Below are positions 26,246 to 34,724 of a stretch of 34,845 nucleotides of DNA, in pieces. The notes beneath the pieces were generated by a model. That model was not told the DNA's origin. It worked only from the letters and a program-made list of their open reading frames with translations, and ran no database searches. The DNA is taken from positions 1 to 34,845 of the IMG/VR virus record IMGVR_UViG_3300033146_004147; one strand, 5' to 3'. Position numbers and translations under genes: made by a program. Each line of letters opens with the position of its first letter. The stretch's first letter is position 1. The stretch comes from a virus.

Positions 26246-28327
26246 TTAAAATAATTCGTCTTTCATTACATCAAGTAACTCATCATCAAATCGTGGCTTA
26301 CCTGTTTCATCAATCCATGTTATATCACTCATATAAGTATATTTTTGTACAGTAGTTTTATTATCCTGCTTCTCTCCAAACTTCTTTTCTCCATCAGTAT
26401 TCCTTGAAAAACTAAAAGCATCTTTAGTCATACCTGTAGAAGCATATTCTCTTTCAACTTTAGCTCCTATACCAATATAATCTTCATCAGCAAGTTCACA
26501 TAACCCCATAGCAATAACAAGGTCATAAGGTGTTCTATCTTCCCTATGATAATCTCTTAACTGTTCTAATAATGGCAATATAAATATTTGTTGAGAATAA
26601 TCATTTACATAATCAATAATCTTTGCATCTTGATGATCTATCATATCTGCAGTAGCAGGAGTACCAATAAGGGTACTTTTTTTATCTCCATCAATATTCC
26701 CTAAAGCTATAGTTGGACGTTTCATAAAATAACGAGACATATGTTTTTCTCTAAAATAAGATAAAATATTAAACTTGGTATACTCTAAATTTATCTTACA
26801 TCTATAATATAATGTCATCATCAATACATTTTCGTAATCATCACGTACTTCTGGATGACGTTCATTATACCAACAAACATAAATACTTCTTGTAGATTTA
26901 TTATCACCAGTAATAATACGTTTCTTGACAAGAGCAGCTAATTTAGATCCTTCATCAGTAGTACTATCATTACCACCCATATCTATACTATCAAGTCCCA
27001 TAACGTATAAATCCTCATAATATTTCCCTTCAGGACTCTTTTGTACTTCCTCTATCATAAATATTGGACCAATACCATTATTTATAAACTCAACACCTGT
27101 AATTACATTATCATCAGTTTTAGTATATTGGAAATAACCTTTTTTAACCTTCATAGAAACCTCAACAGTATCAACTATAGATATTTGTTGTGCAATTTTA
27201 TCCTGATTAAATCTATTCGTTCCTTTCTTTAAAAATACTTCTCTTGTATTTTGAGGATATTCTTGGCAATAATTTTGTAAAGATACAAATTCACCTGCAT
27301 CTTTAAGTTTTTGTCTTTCTTTGTTATTTATTTTAAGAGCCTTCTCTATATCAGGAACACCATTCTTTTCCCATGTACCTGCTAATTTATATTGTACCGG
27401 AATAAACAAAGCAGTTTTCATTCCATCCCATTCGTTTATAGCAAGAAAATTATAAGCATCAGGTTTATGGAAAATCTCTTTCGCATGATCGTTAGATATA
27501 GAACCTCCTGTACCCATAAGCATCATAAAGTTCTTCATAATAGTACCACCAATAAGATTTGATCCTCTTGATTGTGCTAACACATCTTTTAAGTTACCTA
27601 ACCCTGTAGACGGAAACGCTCCGAACTCTTCAACAAGCTGAATATTAGGTCGTCTTGAACGTGTCTTTCCTGGAGACTTACCATAAAGAATTTTTTCGTA
27701 AGTACATAAATAACCTCTTTCTTCTTTTCCATAATCAGTATCAACTTCTTCACCACTTTTTAATTTAGTGTTCGAATTAGTTATCCTTTTTTGTTTTAAC
27801 GCTGGATGCTTCTTTTCAAAAGCTCCTAATGTTTCTATAACTTTATCCCATGCAGTATCAACATGAGTTTTCATACTCGCAGAAACAATTATATCACTTT
27901 TAGGAAAAAAATTATATCTCCTATTCATTATAGATGTAGCGATATAGGATTTGCCCAACCCTCTAGAGCCCAATAAAGCTATATGTTGAGAGCTATTCAT
28001 AGCTTCCCACATCTTATCAAATATATATTCATCTATACGTGAGAAAAGAGGCATTCCTGGTTCATCATAAGACTGAACTTCTCCAGTTTTTCTATCTATA
28101 TACTGAACAGGAAAATAATAAAAATTAAGGAAATGATATATTAACGGATTCCAAAACTTACCATTAATAGTTATACCATTCAGAACATAATCAATCTGTT
28201 CTTCATACCATTCTCTAACCAACGGAGAATACATTGGTGCATCAATAATATCTCTACCTGATAATAATTTTGAAGGAACTTCTATTGGTTCAAGATAATC
28301 ATTTATAGTTAAAATCTTTCTGCCCAT
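26246..28327 (-). CDS. terL: Terminase large subunit (packaging ATPase/nuclease)
   Basis: Encodes 693 residues. The ATPase domain has a Walker A loop GSRGLGKS (residues 120-127) after the strand HIALL. Walker B is IQLVEEFG (229-236), with the catalytic Glu after the hydrophobic strand, followed by a coupling segment MLMGTGGS near 270-276. The C-terminal nuclease shows the RNase H-like first strand with acidic residues YVMGLDSIDMGG (D446, D449), and a late acidic strand TPYDLVIAMGLCELADED (D602). It packages DNA into the prohead through the portal. It is the first gene of the minus-strand virion operon, with a TATATTTG box at 28347-28354 and a leader TAATGTTAATGTAG directly before the ATG. It diverges from groEL. 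No small subunit is recognised with confidence. Confidence 0.92.
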   Translation of the reverse strand: MGRKILTINDYLEPIEVPSKLLSGRDIIDAPMYSPLVREWYEEQIDYVLNGITINGKFWNPLIYHFLNFYYFPVQYIDRKTGEVQSYDEPGMPLFSRIDEYIFDKMWEAMNSSQHIALLGSRGLGKSYIATSIMNRRYNFFPKSDIIVSASMKTHVDTAWDKVIETLGAFEKKHPALKQKRITNSNTKLKSGEEVDTDYGKEERGYLCTYEKILYGKSPGKTRSRRPNIQLVEEFGAFPSTGLGNLKDVLAQSRGSNLIGGTIMKNFMMLMGTGGSISNDHAKEIFHKPDAYNFLAINEWDGMKTALFIPVQYKLAGTWEKNGVPDIEKALKINNKERQKLKDAGEFVSLQNYCQEYPQNTREVFLKKGTNRFNQDKIAQQISIVDTVEVSMKVKKGYFQYTKTDDNVITGVEFINNGIGPIFMIEEVQKSPEGKYYEDLYVMGLDSIDMGGNDSTTDEGSKLAALVKKRIITGDNKSTRSIYVCWYNERHPEVRDDYENVLMMTLYYRCKINLEYTKFNILSYFREKHMSRYFMKRPTIALGNIDGDKKSTLIGTPATADMIDHQDAKIIDYVNDYSQQIFILPLLEQLRDYHREDRTPYDLVIAMGLCELADEDYIGIGAKVEREYASTGMTKDAFSFSRNTDGEKKFGEKQDNKTTVQKYTYMSDITWIDETGKPRFDDELLDVMKDELF

Positions 28328-28341
28328 CTACATTAACATTA
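28328..28341 (-). promoter_or_regulatory. Leader motif B (TAATGTTAATGTAG), terL
   Basis: Directly abuts the terL ATG, downstream of its TATATTTG box. Confidence 0.5.
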
Positions 28342-28346
28342 AAATA

Positions 28347-28354
28347 CAAATATA
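28347..28354 (-). promoter_or_regulatory. TATATTTG promoter-like box for the terL operon
   Basis: TATATTTG on the minus strand, 19 bases before the terL ATG. It faces an identical box on the plus strand 22 bases away. Confidence 0.55.
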
Positions 28355-28376
28355 TTAAAATTTAATTTAAAATGAT

Positions 28377-28384
28377 TATATTTG
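28377..28384 (+). promoter_or_regulatory. TATATTTG promoter-like box for the groEL operon
   Basis: TATATTTG on the plus strand, 25 bases before the groEL ATG, divergent from the terL box. Confidence 0.55.
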
Positions 28385-28395
28385 TCGTAATTAAT

Positions 28396-28409
28396 AAATG
28401 TAAATGTAG
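28396..28409 (+). promoter_or_regulatory. Leader motif B (AAATGTAAATGTAG), groEL
   Basis: Directly abuts the groEL ATG. The same motif on the opposite strand precedes terL. Confidence 0.5.
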
Positions 28410-29981
<1,572 letters not shown>

Positions 29982-29983
29982 TC

Positions 29984-30169
29984 ATGGATAATCATTTTAA
30001 AATAAATAAAAACGTAAAATATTTTATTATAAATAAAAACAAAACAATAAAAGAAAATATAAATATTTTAGCTAAAAAATACTCATTGCCAAACAATGTT
30101 AAAATAGCTATTGAAAAAATAGCGAATGAATCATTCATTAAAGGAGCTAAATCAATGAAAGACAAATAA
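29984..30169 (+). CDS. Small basic protein of the groEL operon, unknown function
   Basis: I prefer the ATG at 29984 (61 residues, MDNHFKINKNVKYFIINK...) because it begins 2 bases after the groEL stop; an in-frame ATG at 29963 would overlap groEL. The protein is Lys/Asn/Ile-rich, predicted helical in the second half (NILAKKYSLPNNVKIAIEKI) and ends in a basic stretch (FIKGAKSMKDK). The 'ILAKKYSLPNNVKIAIEKI' part could form a small helix-turn-helix, but the evidence is weak. It sits 1 base before the next gene, so the three genes are probably translated from one message. The family is not recognised. Confidence 0.6.
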   Translation: MDNHFKINKNVKYFIINKNKTIKENINILAKKYSLPNNVKIAIEKIANESFIKGAKSMKDK

Positions 30170-30170
30170 T

Positions 30171-30791
30171 ATGAAATTCACAATAGACCAAAAATTCAAT
30201 CTTGATATAGATATTAACGTATTAATGATAGAAGAGTTTAAAGCTATAGTTAATTATGATAAAAAAGATCGTAATAGAAAAAGAGCTAAACAGTTATTAT
30301 TATATGTATTTATTAGAGAAGAATTAACAAATGCTAATCCTTTTAATACTATGGAGTATACTGAAAGGATAAAACAAGCTGAACATGTAGCTTTTGGAAA
30401 AAACAGTGAAGAATCTAAACTTTCAAAAAAAGAAATAGAATTAGTCGAAAATGCTATACATGCTTACGTTAAATATTCATCAACATCAGAAGAACGACTA
30501 CTCTTTGAAATAGACATTCAAATAGATGAACAAAACGCTTTACTTAAAACAACAAAAAGTACAATAATAGTAAAAGATGAAAAAACAGGAGAAACAAAAG
30601 AGGTTACAGATGCTAAATATAGTGACAAACTAAAGAAGATCCTTGATAATGTAGAGAAACTTATAGAACGTAAAAAGAAAATACGTAATATAGTTAAAGG
30701 GACTGTCGAAGGAAGAATGAGAGCAGATAAAGAAAGTTCTTTATTAGAACTTGGAACATTTAGAAATATTAAAAGCAAAACAGGAAAATAG
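30171..30791 (+). CDS. Unknown helical protein of the groEL operon; small-terminase candidate by position only
   Basis: Encodes 206 residues and starts 1 base after the previous gene. It is strongly charged and mostly helical: KKDRNRKRAKQLLLYVFIRE, a segment ANPFNTMEYTERIKQAEHVA, a middle IDIQIDEQNALLKTTK, then a long helix (KLKKILDNVEKLIERKKKIR) and a basic tail (SLLELGTFRNIKSKTGK). The size, helical content and position one operon away from terL would fit a small terminase or other packaging/assembly accessory, but no diagnostic motif is present. Sharing a message with groEL could equally mean a chaperonin client or adaptor. The operon ends at the terminator 30832-30866. Confidence 0.6.
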   Translation: MKFTIDQKFNLDIDINVLMIEEFKAIVNYDKKDRNRKRAKQLLLYVFIREELTNANPFNTMEYTERIKQAEHVAFGKNSEESKLSKKEIELVENAIHAYVKYSSTSEERLLFEIDIQIDEQNALLKTTKSTIIVKDEKTGETKEVTDAKYSDKLKKILDNVEKLIERKKKIRNIVKGTVEGRMRADKESSLLELGTFRNIKSKTGK

Positions 30792-30831
30792 GAAGATTAA
30801 ACTATCTACGATTGATTTCGGAACAGATAGC

Positions 30832-30866
30832 AAGCTCTTGTCATTTATTTGGTAAGAGCTTTTTTA
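30832..30866 (+). terminator. Intrinsic terminator of the groEL operon
   Basis: Stem AAGCTCTT / AAGAGCTT (8 perfect pairs), 14-base loop, then a T run on the plus strand, about 40 bases after the last stop. The hairpin overlaps the final codons of the convergent membrane-protein gene. Confidence 0.85.
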
Positions 30867-31164
30867 GTATCTCTATCCATATATAATTAAGACCTATAAA
30901 AAGTAATATATTAAAAGAAAATTCAAAGGTTATTAAATAGAAGAATATAGCTATATAAACACTAAAGCAATAAATACATAACCCTACAGGTTTAAGAAAA
31001 AACCTTTTCCAACGATCCTTCTTTCTCCACCAATGTATCCAATGATATATTAGTCTTAGATAATACCTTCGAAAAATCATTCCTGGCTCCATACATTTTA
31101 CTATGAACAATGATAGCGATGCCGTCATTAGGGAGTATAATACGTACAGAACAGCCTCTTCCAT
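30841..31164 (-). CDS. Small membrane protein with a KP-x-G-x-C-x-x-C motif
   Basis: Encodes 107 residues. A hydrophobic N-terminal helix (LYVLYSLMTASLSLFIVKCM) is followed by EPGMIFRRYYLRLI, a basic Trp-rich loop, then FLKPVGLCIYCFSVYIAIFF and a second and third membrane segment ending GLNYIWIEILKKLLPNK. The order 'PGMIF ... KPxGxCxxC ... GLNYI' recurs in small membrane proteins of Bacteroidetes phages as I remember them; their function is unknown to me. The CxxC pair could bind metal or form a disulphide. I chose the ATG at 31164 because a TATTTTTG box at 31194-31201 would give a 5' leader of about 20-25 bases, like other genes here. The last codons overlap the groEL-operon terminator hairpin on the other strand. 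Confidence 0.6.
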   Translation of the reverse strand: MEEAVLYVLYSLMTASLSLFIVKCMEPGMIFRRYYLRLIYHWIHWWRKKDRWKRFFLKPVGLCIYCFSVYIAIFFYLITFEFSFNILLFIGLNYIWIEILKKLLPNK

Positions 31165-31193
31165 TACAAGAATTTTTAATTATTTTCATAACA

Positions 31194-31201
31194 CAAAAAT
31201 A
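31194..31201 (-). promoter_or_regulatory. TATTTTTG promoter-like box for the 107-residue membrane protein
   Basis: Matches TAnnTTTG on the minus strand, 29 bases before the chosen ATG at 31164 and downstream of tRNA-Ser. It helps decide the start. Confidence 0.4.
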
Positions 31202-31239
31202 AAATTCACTATTAATTAAAACAATGACTTTTATCATAG

Positions 31240-31323
31240 CGGAAGAAATAGGTCACGATCCCAATACCTTTCGGTACAATCAGTTTAGCAAACTGTTCTC
31301 CGGCCAACCAGAGTTTATCTTCC
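31240..31323 (-). tRNA. tRNA-Ser(GCU)
   Basis: An 84-base cloverleaf with acceptor GGAAGAT/TTCTTCC (six pairs plus a T-T at position 7) and discriminator G73, which is characteristic of serine tRNAs. The anticodon loop is TTGCTAA (anticodon GCT) on a short stem, and a long variable arm TACC-GAAA-GGTA marks a class II tRNA. The T loop reads ATCGTGA, so the usual T54-A58 pair appears as A54-T58. The D arm is CTC...GAG. CCA is not encoded. Confidence 0.72.
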
Positions 31324-31365
31324 TTTAGCGGTAAAGAAGGGAATCCAAACCCCAATAAGCCAAAG

Positions 31366-31439
31366 TCTAACTGGTACGACTCGAACGTACAATAACCCTC
31401 ATTCCAAGTGAGGTAACCACACCAATGGATCGCAGCTAG
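31366..31439 (-). tRNA. tRNA-Pro(UGG)
   Basis: A 74-base cloverleaf: acceptor CTAGCTG/CAGTTAG with one G-U, anticodon stem CCTCA/TGAGG with loop CTTGGAA (anticodon TGG), T stem GTACG/CGTAC with a canonical TTCGAGT loop, and discriminator A. The D stem is weak (ATCC/GGTT with a T-T mismatch) and position 8 is C rather than T. CCA is not encoded. It lies 20 bases after the terminator of the upstream mini-ORF. Confidence 0.75.
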
Positions 31440-31458
31440 ATATATTAAAAAAGAACAT

Positions 31459-31492
31459 AAAAAAAGCCTCTCCAAATTAATGAAGAAGCTTT
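31459..31492 (-). terminator. Intrinsic terminator after the mini-ORF, before tRNA-Pro
   Basis: Stem AAGCTTCTTC / GGAGAGGCTT (10 pairs with two G-U), loop ATTAATTT, then seven T on the minus strand. The loop is the same eight bases as in the MCP terminator. Confidence 0.75.
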
Positions 31493-31517
31493 ATAGGTTA
31501 GTTTATATTATTATAAT

Positions 31518-31592
31518 TTACCCTACGACAGATCCTCCATTCTTCATGTGAAGCGGTTGACGATCATTCGTATGTAAATTATTTATTCTCAT
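31518..31592 (-). CDS. Candidate mini-gene of 24 residues between tRNA-Met and a terminator
   Basis: An ATG 14 bases after the tRNA-Met 3' end opens a 24-codon frame: MRINNLHTNDRQPLHM then KNGGSVVG and a TAA stop. An intrinsic terminator begins 25 bases further on. A frame this short can arise by chance. The composition, however, is unlike the AT-rich background (CGT, CAA, CCG, CAC, GGA, GGG codons). The stretch has no other evident content: I could not fold it into a tRNA. Placement between a tRNA and a terminator suggests it is co-transcribed with tRNA-Met. The function is unknown. Confidence 0.4.
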   Translation of the reverse strand: MRINNLHTNDRQPLHMKNGGSVVG

Positions 31593-31605
31593 AATTAAAT
31601 TTTTG

Positions 31606-31677
31606 TAGCGAGAGACAGACTCGAACTGCCGACCTGATGGTTATGAGCCACCCGAAATACCACTTTTCCATCTCGCA
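31606..31677 (-). tRNA. tRNA-Met(CAU), initiator-like
   Basis: A 72-base cloverleaf: acceptor GCGAGA/TCTCGC with an unpaired T1-T72, D stem GAAA/TTTC (A11-T24), anticodon stem GGTGG/CCATC with loop CTCATAA, variable loop AGGTC, T stem GGCAG/CTGTC with loop TTCGAGT, discriminator A. The missing 1-72 pair, the A11-U24 pair and the AGGTC variable loop match bacterial initiator tRNA. Of the three G-C pairs normally at 29-31, the first is T-A here. CCA is not encoded. Confidence 0.8.
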
Positions 31678-31706
31678 CTGCAATATTACAAAAAATATTT
31701 TAATAT

Positions 31707-31714
31707 CAAAAATA
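31707..31714 (-). promoter_or_regulatory. TATTTTTG promoter-like box for tRNA-Met / mini-ORF
   Basis: Matches TAnnTTTG on the minus strand, directly after the stop of the 159-residue gene and 29 bases before the tRNA-Met 5' end. A near-copy with one extra T lies at 31689-31697. Confidence 0.4.
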
Positions 31715-31715
31715 T

Positions 31716-32195
31716 TTAACTAAATTTCTCTAACTTAAATTTTATATCTTTTTTTGCATAACTTTTTATACCATACAAAGGACGTAAAATTACACCATAA
31801 TCTGATACTGGTATATATGTTACTCTAAACGAACTAACAATTTCCGAACCTTCTAATTTTGCCTCAAATTCTACTCCATAAGATTTTTCTATTATAGATA
31901 AAAATACAGGTTCCTTTTTTGTGTTATATATACGCATATTATGAAGCTTTAATTTACTATTAATAACATACTGAGCATATACTTCACCATTAAGATCATT
32001 ATATACAAAAGAAAAACTATTCTTACGAGAACTAAAACCAATAGAAAAACCAAATAATCTATTCATATGATTTTCCCATCCTAATGTTTCTATATTATGT
32101 GTAAACTTATATTTTAAATTTAAACCTTTAATTTTTATAATCTTTGGCAAATGAAACTTATCTTTACATTTACCTTTCTTTATTATCACTTCCAT
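31716..32195 (-). CDS. Soluble paralogue of the 222-residue membrane protein, unknown function
   Basis: Encodes 159 residues with no membrane segment. A basic N-terminus (MEVIIKKGKCKDKFHLPK) is followed by HMNRLFGFSIGF, KNSFSFVYN, DLNGEVYAQYVINSK and, near the end, VILRPLYGIKSYAKKDIKF. The same landmarks in the same order occur in the C-terminal ~140 residues of the protein at 1424-2092, so I infer one family, probably a beta-sandwich ending in a 'PY/LYGG...AP' strand. It starts 5 bases after the 696-residue gene, with the leader TAATGTAG directly before its ATG, and is followed by the tRNA segment. Two diverged copies at the two ends of the virion block suggest different partners or compartments. 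No function can be assigned. Confidence 0.65.
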   Translation of the reverse strand: MEVIIKKGKCKDKFHLPKIIKIKGLNLKYKFTHNIETLGWENHMNRLFGFSIGFSSRKNSFSFVYNDLNGEVYAQYVINSKLKLHNMRIYNTKKEPVFLSIIEKSYGVEFEAKLEGSEIVSSFRVTYIPVSDYGVILRPLYGIKSYAKKDIKFKLEKFS

Positions 32196-32210
32196 CTACA
32201 TTACCATTTA
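32196..32210 (-). promoter_or_regulatory. Leader motif B variant (TAAATGGTAATGTAG), 159-residue gene
   Basis: Abuts the ATG but overlaps the last codons and stop of the 696-residue gene, so part of the match may be coincidence. Confidence 0.3.
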
Positions 32211-34291
32211 TTTGTTTTTAAATATTTACGCATAGCATTATAAGAGTCGTATATATCCTTCTGAGAAAATATCTCGTTTTTTATATCCTTCCAATATCTT
32301 GCTTTTTTAAAATCTTCTTCAGATCCTTCAAACATTAAATTACGTATCACTCCATCAATATAATTTTCTTTAAAATGTTCGTATCCATCATTAACAGAAT
32401 GTTTTTTACTCTCATTTTTCCAGTCTCTTTCAATATCACCCTTATAAGGGCTATCCATATATGCTTTAGAAAACCTATCATATAGCATTTTATATTTAGG
32501 ATCACTCTTCATTCCATGAGATACAACATCTAAAAATATAGCTTGATTAATTTCTCCTGGACCATCAAAAGCATCAGGATTATACACTATAGTCTTTTCT
32601 CCTTTAAAAGGATTATTATAACTATAATCATCACTATATGTTACCTTATCTCTATCCATAAATTCTATATCGCCAAAACCATACTCTTTAGCTCTATACT
32701 CTTTATCAGGATAAATATTTATTTTCCCTGCATTTATTAATGCTGGATAATCCTCGTAAAAATCAGAAATATTTTCTTTTTTTCTCTCAACCTCACTTAA
32801 ACCACCCTTTTGTTTTGCTTTCACTTTATTTGCTCCGTATAATGTTGCTACTCCTGTTGCCATATATGGTGTTTTATTTAAAATATTTAAAAACTTACGA
32901 GTATCCGTTATGTAAGGTTTGTATATATTGTATATTTTAGAACCCTTAATATCAGCTTGCTTTAAAATACTAGGCGTTATCTTATCATGTACGGCATTAA
33001 TTAATCCTAAATCAACAAGCTCATCTTTTAAATTCGTTCCTGCATAAGACATAAATTCTGTAGGTGATGTAAAATATTCGAAATCACTAAGATTGTTTAT
33101 CTTATCAATACCTTTACTTATTCCATTATCTTTAAAGACACTACTTAATTCATTTCTATACTCTCTACTTATATAAGCTCCTGCTGAATTTATATTGTGT
33201 TTTAACTCATGATTAATAAGCCTACTTAAACTCTTATGCCCTTTTACTGCACTTTTACTGTTAATTAAAACCTCACGTTTAATTGGATCTATCCCATTAC
33301 TTAAATACTCTTGCTGTAAAAACATTATCCAATCATTAAAATCTTTATCTCCAGTATATATGTCAATTAATTTAGCTTTAACAGCATCTTCATTAATAAT
33401 ATTCTTCTCTTGTAAATACTTTAATACATATTTATGATTTAAATCATCTAAAGAAATATCATACCTACTTAATCCTCCCATTTTTAAATCATCAAAAACA
33501 ATCTTATCTCTTATTTTTAAATATTCAGGAGAATTATAATCATTATTTTCAATCCATTTACTAACAGATTTAACATTTAATCCATTTGTAGTTTCTGCAT
33601 CAAGTCTAGCATATTTTTTTAGATTATCAGGATGAGACATTTTATCGAAATAATCCTTACGACTAAATTCTGATAGTTTATTTATTAATTTCTTAGCTTC
33701 TTCTTTATTTTTTCTAACATTTCTCTCAGCCTCTTCTTTTGTAATATTTATCGCAGGATTATCCTTTAATATTTTCCTTCCTTCAAATAGATCAACCTTT
33801 TTATTACTCTTTAAAGCTTTCATTATACCTTCAATATCTTTCTCTGTAGGTTCTCTATCAACTAACATAGCAACTTTTCTTACTTTACCTAATTTACCTA
33901 AAGCAAACTCAGGAGCGAAAGCTAATAACGCCTCTCCTGTTATTGTTTCGGTCTTATCTATAACACTTTTATCATCCCACTCTTTACGCATACCTAACTG
34001 TTTACGCATTATAATTTCTAATTGTTTTCTATCCTTGTAATTTACAGTAGAAAAACTACTGTTTTGTACTGACTTCCATTTCTTATCAACCTCTTTCTGA
34101 AACTTATCTTCTTTAATCTTGTCTTTTCTTTTGCGTGATACAGCTTCTCCTTTAGTTTCGGGATGATACTTATAACTATTAGCAATAGAAGTGTTATCTG
34201 TTTTAATTGTTAAATCAGGTAATAATGATTTAAATTTACCTTTTTGTGCAGCTTTTATTAATAAGCCTTTACGTGATAATGTATTTAACAT
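32201..34291 (-). CDS. Large probable virion cargo protein with a zinc-metalloprotease (HExxH) motif
   Basis: Encodes 696 residues. Residues ~1-110 are very basic (KYHPETKGEAVSRKRKDKIK). A helical region covers ~150-330. At 361-365 the motif HELKH lies in SRLINHELKHNINSAGAY, and E412 in FTSPTEFMSYAG could be the third zinc ligand of a gluzincin-type protease, in the manner of metallopeptidase domains of polyvalent phage proteins. A short hydrophobic segment follows near 476-486. Residues ~505-696 form a separate domain (YNPDAFDGPGEINQAIFLDV, HSVNDGYEHFKENYIDGVIR) of a type I associate with phage ejected or internal proteins. It lies upstream of the tRNA cluster and shares no promoter box with terL. 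Ejection into the host with the DNA is inferred; protease activity needs the motif to be intact, which it is. Confidence 0.62.
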   Translation of the reverse strand: MLNTLSRKGLLIKAAQKGKFKSLLPDLTIKTDNTSIANSYKYHPETKGEAVSRKRKDKIKEDKFQKEVDKKWKSVQNSSFSTVNYKDRKQLEIIMRKQLGMRKEWDDKSVIDKTETITGEALLAFAPEFALGKLGKVRKVAMLVDREPTEKDIEGIMKALKSNKKVDLFEGRKILKDNPAINITKEEAERNVRKNKEEAKKLINKLSEFSRKDYFDKMSHPDNLKKYARLDAETTNGLNVKSVSKWIENNDYNSPEYLKIRDKIVFDDLKMGGLSRYDISLDDLNHKYVLKYLQEKNIINEDAVKAKLIDIYTGDKDFNDWIMFLQQEYLSNGIDPIKREVLINSKSAVKGHKSLSRLINHELKHNINSAGAYISREYRNELSSVFKDNGISKGIDKINNLSDFEYFTSPTEFMSYAGTNLKDELVDLGLINAVHDKITPSILKQADIKGSKIYNIYKPYITDTRKFLNILNKTPYMATGVATLYGANKVKAKQKGGLSEVERKKENISDFYEDYPALINAGKINIYPDKEYRAKEYGFGDIEFMDRDKVTYSDDYSYNNPFKGEKTIVYNPDAFDGPGEINQAIFLDVVSHGMKSDPKYKMLYDRFSKAYMDSPYKGDIERDWKNESKKHSVNDGYEHFKENYIDGVIRNLMFEGSEEDFKKARYWKDIKNEIFSQKDIYDSYNAMRKYLKTNKW

Positions 34292-34292
34292 A

Positions 34293-34706
34293 TTATTTAA
34301 TTAATAAACGATTACGTTTAGTCATAGTGTCATCATAAACAGGTACATTAGTATCAAAATCTAACATATAATCAGGACGATCATCTTTAATGAAAGTCTC
34401 AGCTCTACTCTTAGGTCCGGAAAAAGTAGCTTCTTCTTGTAAAAAAGTATATTTATTAGGCTTGTATACTAAACCATTATTTTTAGCATAAACATCAACA
34501 GTTACACCGTTAGGGTTCGTTTTTCTATATGCACCATACCGACTAAATAAATCAATATCATTTTTTTCTATTGGCCCATTAGCTTTACTGAAATCATCAT
34601 ACTTATGTCCTGGATAAAGATATGTTAAATCATTAGTATGCAAATAACGATAACCTCTTTTCAAAGGGGTTCCTTGTCCTGTATTATTTCCTATTAGTAA
34701 TCCCAT
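34293..34706 (-). CDS. Unknown small protein, probable virion/cargo-associated
   Basis: Encodes 137 residues of a family I do not recognise. It begins with Gly-rich MGLLIGNNTGQGTPLKRGYR, then HTNDLTYLYPGHKYDDFSKA and YRKTNPNGVTVDVYAKNNGL. It is Tyr/Asp/Asn-rich without membrane segments or obvious catalytic motifs and ends basic (TMTKRNRLLIK). It lies 1 base before the 696-residue gene and 18 bases after the stop of the partial gene to the right, so these are probably one operon. A role with the cargo protein is inferred from position alone. Confidence 0.55.
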   Translation of the reverse strand: MGLLIGNNTGQGTPLKRGYRYLHTNDLTYLYPGHKYDDFSKANGPIEKNDIDLFSRYGAYRKTNPNGVTVDVYAKNNGLVYKPNKYTFLQEEATFSGPKSRAETFIKDDRPDYMLDFDTNVPVYDDTMTKRNRLLIK

Positions 34707-34724
34707 AATATTATTTTTATTTTA

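Noticed and set aside
30992-31237. An 81-codon minus-strand frame overlapping the membrane-protein gene
   Set aside because: It looks protein-like, but a promoter-like box lies inside it and the membrane protein in the other frame has recognisable landmarks across the overlap. I could not exclude true overlap coding.
31212-31475. An 87-codon minus-strand open frame
   Set aside because: It runs straight through tRNA-Ser, tRNA-Pro and part of the terminator, so the RNA genes explain the sequence.
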